Below are positions 55,675-64,000 of a stretch of 64,000 nucleotides of DNA, piece by piece (position 1 is the first letter of the stretch; every line of letters begins with the position of its first letter). The notes beneath the pieces are model-generated. The model saw only the letters and a program-made list of their open reading frames with translations. It made no database searches and was not told the origin of the DNA. The position numbers and the translations under genes are program-made. The stretch is taken from positions 1-64,000 of the forward strand of contig LVLI01000143.1 of the NCBI GenBank assembly GCA_001687465.1, in the 5' to 3' direction. The stretch comes from Halocafeteria seosinensis. Lineage: Eukaryota > Sar > Bigyra > Bicosoecida.

Positions 55675-58195
55675 GCTCTAGATGAGAATCTATCAGAGCT
55701 TCGATTGCTAGTGTCGGTTCGGAGACTCGCCTTGACCGGATAGAGCCTATCCGAGCACGCTATAGACTTATAAGGTGTTTCGTGGGGAAGGAGAGAGTGA
55801 AGATAACGGAAAATGGCCGGGATTTCCCGACAGTGGCCGTCGACGATAATGACGCTATTCCTCTTCCATACAATGCACCATACACCAGGACCGCCTGTAT
55901 CAGGTGGTATTTTTCATGGTAAGGATATTCCTCGGCGAAGATGCCCTCTGGGGAATAGCCGAGGGTTAACTCTGGAAGGGAGGTTAGAAGACGATGACAT
56001 ACCAAGTACATACGGAAGATGCAAACAACTAGAGAAGGAGGTTCAGGAACAAAGCGAGCGTGGTCTCAGATGGTTCTCAAATTGTAGAGCAAGTTAGGTT
56101 CAAGTGGACTTCCGTCAAGAGTCTGTGCAGCATAGAGTCGATGCTCTCGCACCAGATACTGGGTAGTTGCTGACGCTGAATGCTGGGGCAAAATGACTCG
56201 ACCACTGACGAATGAACACCACAACGTTGCCGCCTATTTGCCCCCGCCTTATTGTTAAGAAGGCAGCAGTGGCACAATGAAGTGCTGCGTCCCTCGGTAA
56301 CTTTAGACTTCACGAGATTGGATTCCTGGCCATTGATCAACTTGCGGGGTCTTGATTGCCAGGAAGGAATAGAACAAGAAAGGGACGTTTCGGGTTAGAG
56401 GAAGGTAATGGAGTGAGAGGAGGTATCTCATGAGATTCTCATCTGCCAGTGGATTTACGCTTCCGAGAGTGTGAGTAGGAGCAAGCCGAAGGAAGACGGA
56501 GAAAAAGAAATCGAAGAAGATTTCTATCGACCAAAAGCATTTGTACAGCATGTTTGGTGGAGTTGGTGGTTTTCGTGCTTTTGGATTTGGTGGTTTCGTA
56601 CTTTGCTTGCCTCCGGCTTCACGACTGTTGATCCAGAATAGAGCTGTCTGTTACGGGGCGCTGCCCGATAATCCTGGATGAAGGAACGGATGCCGATGAC
56701 CCATATAGTAGTTCCGCACAAGACTTCCCGGGGTGAGCAATGAGGTTAATGCTCCAGGAGGGATTATAAGGCTACCGTTGGGTGAAGACTTGCACCAGAG
56801 TATTGCAAAGCACGCACCGTTTGGCCGCACTTCCAGGTGTCTACTTCTGCTACTGCATCACGGGGAGGAGGATGCAGGAAGCAACTGCTAAGGAGGTGGC
56901 GGATTTCAGTGCTGCGCGGAACTTGCTTCAGCAGGTGATTGGCCTTGCAAGACCTCCCTCTTTCGTTGACTCTGAGTAGTCAGACGAGCAGCCCCTGTAC
57001 ACCGCAATCCGCGTGTACCTAGTTCCCACGGCATTGAAACTCGTCTTACCGAAAAGACATCGATAACTGTCCTTGCCAGCCTTGTTTTCTTGCAGGCTCG
57101 AGTATAACACACTAGTTGTCCGCAAAGGAGAACTCCTAGTGCTTCTATTGCTCGGTCGACGTCCTTCGGAGCGCAGCTAAACTTATTCTCCGCTTCAGTC
57201 CAAAGCAGATCACCTGGTACACAAACGTGTTGTGGCACAGGATGTGGATTAATACCTGGAGAGTTGCTTTGGGGAGTGATTGTCTAGGTACGTCCATTAT
57301 CCATTCTCGGCGAGTTGCTTCCGATCCATTGATTCGTCAGTTACACTAATGTGCTCTGCTGTTGCTGCTGTTGGTGGATTACGTTGAGGAAGTTCTTGAT
57401 CGCTCCTTAGTTATCTGTGGACCAGCCCTGGTAGAACTATTGGCACATGAGGATTGTGGTAGGCGGGAAATGATGCTCATGGGTGCTACTTGGTAAGCAT
57501 TGTTGGCAAAAACAGCACTTTCGTTGTATCATCCAACTATGCTATTTGTCGGAGCAATGAATACCGGTAGGTAATGCGAGAGGACGTCGATTTTTCCGAT
57601 GATGGCTGGTGAGCACTTACTGACGACCTGCCCCCCATTTCCGTACTAGCACCTAGAGATGTAAGCAGCGCCGCTCGCCGAACCGTTCGAGTTATCGTCA
57701 TTTCTGGAAGTGCTAGACCAGCAAAAAGAAAAGCCTTCATTGTTCGGTACTGCTGTAGTAACATGTGTCGCCATTGTTACTGCTAATAAGTCGCCGAGGC
57801 CGCATCACCGTCGATCCATTCCGGTAAAGTTATAAGCGAGCTGGATCTACTGGTACTGTTACTCGAGGGTGAGGCTGCATCTGCACACTTGGCGGTTCTC
57901 CCGTGGCTTTCTGATGCCCAGAAAGTCCAAAAATAAACGGTGGATGAGGGGATGGGTAAACGCTACAGTATGCACCTACTGAGTCTAACGATGTGCTTTC
58001 CAGATAAGTTGCAGGGCTCAGTGTGGATGAACTTGTATCACATTGCGTCGAGTCAACGTTGCTGTTGGGTACATAATAATGTTTTGGTTATTTAGCTTCG
58101 AGTCCCGCTGCTGCAAAAAGGATCACGCATTAATTATTGGGTTACGCCTCAGCGTTTCTCTTTATTAATTCCTTGAAATGCCTTGCCAAGCATCT
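55675..58195. other. Long intergenic stretch, no gene recognised
   Basis: 2.5 kb between the LRR gene and the tail of GLUG copy 3. Short open frames on both strands (such as 55813-56097 and 57238-56906) have no domains or consistent splice partners. From about 57980 to 58195 the sequence is the 3' flank shared with GLUG copy 4 (63310-63548), showing that the duplication extends past the genes. Confidence 0.5.
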
Positions 58196-58531
58196 TCAGC
58201 CTTGTACTGTGCGCTTGGGTCTTTGAACAGGCAGAACAATGACCTTGTCAGGCTGATCGTCTGGTTTACCCGTAACCGAAGCGCTATTTGTCTTAGAAGT
58301 TGTCGGCATGGAGCTTCATGTTGGAGTCAAGCTCGACGATGACGTACCTGTCATAGTCGGAGAACTAGTGGCAGAAGATGAAGCCGAGCGAGTAGATGTC
58401 CAGGTTGGTGTAGCACTTGCAGTACTTGACGGCGTCTCCGACCTTGTCGTTGTCGCTGATGGCGTCGACATCGGTGAAGGAGTAAGAGATGACGGTGGTA
58501 ATTGACAGCAAATTCTCCTCTTCGTCGTCAC
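58196..58531 (-). pseudogene. Out-of-frame 3' end of GLUG copy 3
   Basis: Holds the Ser/Thr/Pro stalk and basic tail that copy 4 reads in frame. Relative to copy 4 there is a 14-bp deletion at 58506/58507, in the PILRF-coding segment, which breaks the frame. There is also a 3-bp insertion that makes an in-frame TGA (near 58316). The ancestral end (RPKRTV, then Q-G-stop at 58196) is still readable. Confidence 0.75.
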
Positions 58532-60764
58532 TTTCTCCTCTATCTAAAGCCCATACGTCCTCAGACCATCCTCCCAATTGATATAGTTGCCCCTGTATAT
58601 CGGTTAAATCATCTGAATTGTCTGTCTCGACGAAGTTCGTTCCATCATTCACTCCAACGATCGATGCCGCTCCTCCATTTCCATTATATACCGAATATTT
58701 CACGTGAATTGTACCACTCACTTCACTTAATATGTGTCCTATAATACCGCCAGCATCCGTTACAGTGACTGAACCTGATGCATACGTATTTGTGATGTAG
58801 ACATCACCTGTGGGTTCGCCTGGTTCCCCTCCTGTCCTGTGTCCTGTAATACCTCCTGCTCGGGTGCCACTAATATCTCCTCGTGTATAACAATCTATGA
58901 TATGTACTTCACCCGAATCCTCTGCTGTATCACGCCCACTAATCCCTCCACTACCCCCTGCAGATATTTGTCCCATACTATAACATTCCTTGATATAAAC
59001 GAATCCATTGGTATGACCAGCATTCTGACCCGCAATACCACCACTGGCGTGAGCACCAGGAATGATATCTCCTGTGGAATAGGAACGAGTTATATACACT
59101 TGACCATTCGTCAAACCAGCACCATTTCCACAAATACCACCTGCAACTTGTCCTTCAATAGTCCCAGTGGAATAACAACCCGTGATATTGGCAATCCCAT
59201 GATTATATCCTACTTGACGCCCTGCAATACCACCTGCCTGACCACCCAGTATCATCCCTGTCGAATATGAATTCGATATCTTGATTTGACCATGATCATG
59301 ACCACTTCGATGACCACATATGCCACCACCTCTACCAGCAATATCTCCTGATGAGCTACATGAGTCTATGATAAAGAATTTCTGCTCTTGTTGGACAATG
59401 AATCCACCTTTAACTGCAGTTTCCCCATTCCTAACATCAAGATTCCGAATCAACGGAGCTTGATCAAACGATACAGCACTACTCAGTATCGTAAACAATC
59501 CTTGGAAACCTGTTATTCCCGTCAGATCTATGAAGTTCCCATTCTGCCGACCACCGTCAAATGTCTCATTCGCATCCAAGGAGATGTAATCTTGATTCGT
59601 ATAGCCATGATCACCCCATCTCAACACACTACAATTCATTTCAAATTGGTGTTGAGCCGCATTACAGTGAAAGCAGGATTCGTTACCATTTAGAATTGCA
59701 GATCGTAAATCTGTTGCTACTGCCTCTTTCAAAAGAATGCAACCGAAAAACAATGACGCCAACAGAATCGTCGTTCGTGACGAAATATTACCGGTACTTT
59801 GCACTACGTCAGCCAGGGACGCTTTTAAATATGTTCCATGCGGAAGTAGTTTCATTCTCCTATTACGGAATATCCATGGAAATTTATATCGCAAGTGAGA
59901 AGCTTTTTCCAATGGGTTACTGGGGGGTACCGAAAGAACTTCGTCTCCGGGAGTTGTAAACTTCCAACCCAATGCCTGTAAAACCAGCACTGATGCGATC
60001 AGCAGGCTGAATAAAACAAGCAGTGATTTCTCTTTTGGGATAGTCAAGGCGTGGAATCCAAGGTGCGTCGGGTGATCACAAAAGCGAAATATCTGTCGGA
60101 ACCTACGGAGTGGATTCATATCGCTCGCTACAGTGCTGGCGGTCGTTAAAGCAACACCTTTTCGTCCACTCTCAACCAGCTTGTTCCACCAACGGACATA
60201 GTCGGTCGTTGTCCAATGAAACCTTGGATAAAAGTCATCCTTCACTTCGGGGTGTGCATTCGTCTCAGATGTTAGCAACCAATGACCCATGAACTTCATG
60301 TCACTAGTACTCTCCCGCACGACGTTGGTCGCTGCCAGATGAACTGGATCTTCCGGGAGAATTATACTTAGACCCTGCAACCTTCTTCCCGTATTTAGAA
60401 GTATGTAGTAGTCACAAGACAACATCTTGTGGGTCCTTTCTCCTCGAGATAACCAGCCAAACTGAACCGGCATCGGAAGCCAATGGACATGGTTTCTACG
60501 AATCGAATAAGATGACAGCACGATACGAACAGAGTAGGCGAAGCGATGCACACTCTGGCGAGATCCATACACCAGGAAAGTATCACACTGAGAAGAGAAT
60601 ACCGGTACGCATTGCTCACCGGGATTGGATTTGGGACCGTCCGCTTGCTTTCGCTCATTGTCGGATATCAAGTGAGGACGGACAGCAATGAAGGCAACCC
60701 CAGTCAACATCAGCGTCCATTGAAAGGTGGACGAAGATGATATACGCTGGGTGGGTCGTGCCAT
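58365..60764 (-). CDS. GLUG-repeat surface protein, copy 3 (frameshifted C-terminus)
   Basis: One uninterrupted frame of 799 codons from ATG 60764, sharing the start motif (MARPTQRISSS, then an anchor ending RPHLIS) with copy 2, but without its intron. TMs lie near 60030-59985 and 59770-59715. Conserved TDLRSAILNGNESC and MNCSVLRWGDHG blocks lead to GLUG repeats between about 59400 and 58590 (YSTGTIEGQVAGGICG, YSMGQISAGGSGGISG). The frame then leaves the family sequence after EENLL because of a 14-bp deletion and ends in about 50 unrelated residues. The stalk and basic motif are therefore lost from this reading. It may be a young pseudogene or a shortened, possibly secreted form. Confidence 0.75.
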   Translation of the reverse strand: MARPTQRISSSSTFQWTLMLTGVAFIAVRPHLISDNERKQADGPKSNPGEQCVPVFSSQCDTFLVYGSRQSVHRFAYSVRIVLSSYSIRRNHVHWLPMPVQFGWLSRGERTHKMLSCDYYILLNTGRRLQGLSIILPEDPVHLAATNVVRESTSDMKFMGHWLLTSETNAHPEVKDDFYPRFHWTTTDYVRWWNKLVESGRKGVALTTASTVASDMNPLRRFRQIFRFCDHPTHLGFHALTIPKEKSLLVLFSLLIASVLVLQALGWKFTTPGDEVLSVPPSNPLEKASHLRYKFPWIFRNRRMKLLPHGTYLKASLADVVQSTGNISSRTTILLASLFFGCILLKEAVATDLRSAILNGNESCFHCNAAQHQFEMNCSVLRWGDHGYTNQDYISLDANETFDGGRQNGNFIDLTGITGFQGLFTILSSAVSFDQAPLIRNLDVRNGETAVKGGFIVQQEQKFFIIDSCSSSGDIAGRGGGICGHRSGHDHGQIKISNSYSTGMILGGQAGGIAGRQVGYNHGIANITGCYSTGTIEGQVAGGICGNGAGLTNGQVYITRSYSTGDIIPGAHASGGIAGQNAGHTNGFVYIKECYSMGQISAGGSGGISGRDTAEDSGEVHIIDCYTRGDISGTRAGGITGHRTGGEPGEPTGDVYITNTYASGSVTVTDAGGIIGHILSEVSGTIHVKYSVYNGNGGAASIVGVNDGTNFVETDNSDDLTDIQGQLYQLGGWSEDVWALDRGESDDEEENLLSITTVISYSFTDVDAISDNDKVGDAVKYCKCYTNLDIYSLGFIFCH

Positions 60765-62940
60765 GGTTACAGTACTGTATTAAAAAGTTGAGAACAGGCC
60801 GCGCTATACTTTTCCTTGTTGTTTCTTCGTCGAACAGTACCACCTTGATCCTTGGATCCGTCGAACCAACGACGGCGACTCATACCTTGACGCTGTAAGG
60901 GGACATCTTTCGACTTTTTTTTTTTTTAACATCACGAACATTTTGGGACGCAATATTCGTGAAGTTGTTTGTTCGAATGTCGGTCTCGGACATTGATGGC
61001 CACCTACGGTCCGTCAATTCTGGGCTGGCTGGCCAGGGTTGGCCTCGGAGGCTCCGTCAGCCGCTCCGCTCGATGTTGTTGCCAACCTCCGCGAGGACGC
61101 TAACGCAGAAGTTAAAATAGCTGTCATATGTACCCTTGACGATGGAATTTGATTGTTTCAATATATTTAATGTGCGTATGTATGGAATCAAGCAATAACT
61201 GAGTTTTAGCTGCCGGACGCTTCTGGCTTTCGACCGTAACCGCCGTTTGTTGCTTCGGACCGAGGACGTGGACAGAACGAGTGTATACGCTTCAGCTCCT
61301 TAAATGAAGCAAAGAAGTGGTTCTTTAACACATCTATCAGGATCGCTATGACGTATTTCGATGCAAGGATGTATATGCGAACTTGCTTCTTTCCTAGCTC
61401 TGTATGGACCGCGTAAGCCTCTCAGGGGGGATTCAGCCAGATGCCTTCTTCATACTCCTGTCACTGTGCATGTAGCTCCCAAGCAGACCATCTTACGTCA
61501 ATAAGGAGTGGATACAATGCATGCGTAAGGAAATACTTCGAAGAGATGTACGATAGACTGTTTCCCGAGCAGTTGAGAGCGTCGAGAAACCAGTAGCTTC
61601 TGCGTGGAACTTGCACCACGGGCAGTATATGCAGGCTCCTATTCCTACAGGTAATCAACCCAACGCAGGGAGAGCCACTCCCTTTTTCAAATGGTTGCAA
61701 TAGGACTGCAGACTTCGGTCATGGACTGAGGAAATGCCTCTCGGAAGCGACGTGATATTCTCAACCCGAGGAAGAATTTTTCGTGTGGAAGAGACTGTGC
61801 ACCTCGAGTTAAGACAAAGTTGTCCAACTGGGAAGCGTTGGCACCCGCCGTACTTCAAATATGTCCTTTATTTGCTTCTTTGGCCAATTTTGGTGAGACC
61901 CATTTCTTTGATGTTTGCTGGATGGAGCGCTCCTGCTTCTGAGTGCGGGAGCGTTTCGACGCATCTCACAGCTACTACTGTGTTTAGAAACAAGGCATTG
62001 TGGAGAAGCCACTCCACGTCACGTCACGTCTATCTGTTGGGTGACCAAACCTACATGTAATGAATCTGATTTCTCTTTTCAACCCTTCGGAATCCAGTGT
62101 TTAGCCCACATTAATGGAGAGGACTCCACTTCCTGCGAAAGATATGGGTTTCGTAGTGTCTCCGGGAGTAGAGGAACGAGAGTGAGGGAAACTCATTCAC
62201 TGGGAGTCCATGGAACATTGTCCTTCCTGTTGTCCCGGGAAAAAAAATACCATGTTACCATGTTACGGACTCCTATGAAGTCACGGTTCTGGTTGGGGAC
62301 CAAGCTCCGGTGGTGGACTGTTATCTACTTCCTCGTCGTCCAGCAGGGTGGGGTGCCGAAGGCACTTCGAACCACTAAGGAGTTTATACTGAGTTGCGAT
62401 CTCTTTGTACTCTGTTTCTGGTTGCAGCTGAAGACGACTCTTCCGAGAGCGGCATGTGGATGCTTGCTATATCGAGAATTCGCGAGAATTTCGGCTATCG
62501 GTATCAGCAGAGCGTTTCGGAGACTCTACTCAACAGTCCAAAGAGCTCCGCTGGGCTATCCACAGTATCGAAGACTTAGAGAGGCCTGCCAAAGCCGAAC
62601 TATTTATGAGTCATTTTTTTTAGCCGTCTTTGGACCGACAGATTTGACGGATCCCTAACGCGGCGCCAAGGACCACCTGTTGGTATAGTTGACATCCGTC
62701 CTCGCTTTTGAGTAAGATTGCTCGTAGATATACAGTGAGTCAAGAAGCAGGAGGAGGAATTGGAATTCCAAACCAACTTTTGTCGTCGTGGAAATGGCAT
62801 CGGCGAGTGTAGCTCTTGCTCTTCGTTGGTTGGCTGGCAGCCAAGCCCGACATAACAAGAAGTTATCACGCTGAGTGTCCGATCATACTGCACTGGGCTA
62901 TGATAGAAAGAAAATCGAACAGAAATGCGAAAAGAAGCCA
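60765..62940. other. Intergenic, no intact gene
   Basis: Upstream of GLUG copy 3. A T-run is at about 60918-60929. The longest open frame (61915-62658) has no domain and mixed composition. Some of the interval may be decayed transposon or GLUG-gene sequence, but I cannot show it. Confidence 0.4.
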
Positions 62941-63112
62941 TGTATGGATGAAGGCAGGTGGCATCAGTGGGGATGGACGCATGGGCGTGTCTTTACATGT
63001 ATCTCCCGGTCTTATTTTATTCGACAGGGAATATTATGGGCACTTTCGGTGGTGGTATTGTAGGCAGTGATGTGGGTATGCAAGATGGATTTGCCCAACG
63101 CATGGAGTGATG
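62941..63112 (+). pseudogene. Frameshifted GLUG-repeat relic
   Basis: Reading across frames gives AGGISGDGRMG, then RVFTCISRSYF, then STGNIMGTFGGGIVGSDVGMQDGF and a stop. It lines up with AGGICGNGAGLTNGQVYITRSYSTGDI...GGIAG of the intact copies. At least two frame changes and one stop make it non-coding. It lies on the strand opposite its neighbours, copies 3 and 4. Confidence 0.6.
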
Positions 63113-63548
63113 GTGCATGGTTGGTCAGGTGGCCTCAGGAAGAGGCTACAAAAGACGAAAAAAAATACGCAGAAACAAAGACCAGTTGCATGAAGGAATT
63201 CTCGGATGGTTTGACAGATTAGGTATTGAAAAGATGATAGCATAAAGCGAATTCACCCTCTCGCATCAGTTGCGTACTATGTTATTTGGCCTGAAATATT
63301 GAGGCTTCTTAGTCTAACGAAGCCGAGCTTCATATGTTTCCCAGATAAGTTGAAAGCTCAGTCTGGATGAACTTGTATCATATTGCATCAAATAAGAGTC
63401 AACACTGCTCTTGAGCACATACTTAATTAACATAAGATTGTTAAGTTTCGAGTCCCGCTATTTCCAGAAAAATATCACTCATGCGGCTATTGGGTTGCGC
63501 CTCAACATTTCTCTTGATTCATCCCATGCAATGCCTTGCCGAACATCT
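63113..63548. other. Intergenic; 3' flank of GLUG copy 4
   Basis: From about 63310 onward the sequence matches the 3' flank of copy 3 (about 57980-58195) with small indels. This is evidence for segmental duplication. No gene seen. Confidence 0.5.
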
Positions 63549-64000
63549 TCAGCCTTTTACTGTGCGCTTGGGTCTTTGAACAGGCGGTACAATGACCTTG
63601 TCAGGCTGATCGTCTGGTTTACCCGTAACGGAAGCGTTATTTGTTTCTGAAGGTGTCGGCATGGAGCTTGTTGGAGTCAAGCTCGACGATGACGATGGAG
63701 TGGCACTCGCAGAGGGGGGAAAGCTGCTTGAAGGAGTCTCCGACCTTGTCGCTGTCGCTGATGGCGTCGACATCGGTGAAGGAGCAGGAGATGACGATGG
63801 TAATTGAAAGCGTAGAATCGGCAGCAAATTCTCCTCTTCGTCGTCACTTTCTCCTCTATCTAAAGCCCATACGTCCTCAGACCATCCTCCCACTTGATAT
63901 AGTTCTCCCTGTATATCGGTCAAATTATCTGAATTGGCTGTCTCGACGAGGTTATCTCCACTATCTGTCCCTATGATCGACGCTGCTCCTTCATTCCCAT
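63549..64000 (-). CDS. GLUG-repeat surface protein, copy 4 (3' end only)
   Basis: Only the last 150 codons are inside the window; the gene continues beyond 64000. Visible: the final repeat remnant (EGAASIIGTDSG), the TDIQGELYQVGGWSEDVWALD block shared with copies 2 and 3, the LLPILRFQLPSS join, a Ser/Thr/Pro stalk, and the basic C-terminus VPPVQRPKRTVKG followed by TGA at 63549-63551. It is the intact counterpart of copy 3 and serves as the reference for that copy's lesions. Confidence 0.85.
   Translation of the reverse strand, partial: GNEGAASIIGTDSGDNLVETANSDNLTDIQGELYQVGGWSEDVWALDRGESDDEEENLLPILRFQLPSSSPAPSPMSTPSATATRSETPSSSFPPSASATPSSSSSLTPTSSMPTPSETNNASVTGKPDDQPDKVIVPPVQRPKRTVKG

Noticed and set aside
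55813-56097. 94-codon plus-strand frame
   Set aside because: No recognisable motif; isolated in a region with many chance frames.
58096-58110. TTCGAGTCCCGC, resembling a tRNA T-arm, also at 63448-63462
   Set aside because: No matching acceptor stem, D-arm or anticodon arm around either copy; it is part of the duplicated GLUG 3' flank.
61915-62658. 247-codon plus-strand frame
   Set aside because: No domain, mixed composition and no family likeness to the GLUG N-termini. It could be transposon debris, but nothing supports it.

Overview
This window is nuclear DNA from a eukaryote, most likely a flagellated protist or alga. The evidence is short GT-AG introns (about 50-180 bp) with gtaagt-type donors and tgcag-type acceptors, ERAD, kinesin and TOG machinery, a WD40/EF-hand protein of ciliary type, and very Ser/Thr/Pro-rich cell-surface proteins. 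There are no bacterial operons. I cannot name the lineage. One-repeat-per-exon LRR genes recall brown algae and other stramenopiles, but that is only a hint. Genes are densely packed on both strands, with convergent stops as little as 77 bp apart.

Layout. 1-7740: 3' part of a giant LRR / Ser-Thr-rich / Cys-rich / multi-TM surface receptor; its upstream LRRs are coded one per 72-bp exon, all introns phase 2. 9087-11929, 21276-24024, 60764-58196 (minus) and >64000-63549 (minus): four members of a GLUG-repeat surface-protein family, plus a frameshifted GLUG relic near 62.95-63.11 kb. 13042-15060: orphan protein with four tandem 111-residue repeats. 16414-17774: a 1.36-kb element with perfect 23-bp terminal inverted repeats, filled with GAGT-rich minisatellites. 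18281-20426: NIPA-type magnesium transporter fused to an N-terminal Frizzled-like cysteine-rich domain.

25-39 kb is a cytoskeletal block: an EF-hand/WD40 ciliary-type protein (25395-31491), a TOG/HEAT protein (33612-31569, minus) and a kinesin-6 motor (34220-38902). The last two diverge from a 607-bp promoter holding two E2F-type sites. 39-50 kb is housekeeping: a dynamin-superfamily GTPase with two C-terminal TMs (41146-39205, minus), an NHL-repeat propeller (43868-42095, minus), a HRD1-like ERAD protein with a half-lost RING and ankyrin repeats (45142-48011), and peptidyl-tRNA hydrolase 2 (48952-49806). NCA2 (53179-49914, minus) and a 13-unit LRR protein (54274-55674) follow.

Best candidates for new biology: the LRR exon cassette, in which any exon-skipping combination stays in frame; the Frizzled-like/NIPA fusion; HRD1 that has lost all four ligands of zinc site I but kept all four of site II; the TIR-bounded minisatellite element; the 111-residue repeat protein; and the expanding and decaying GLUG family with a conserved basic C-terminal motif. 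All exon joins were made by hand from splice consensus, reading frame and family similarity. No database search was run.
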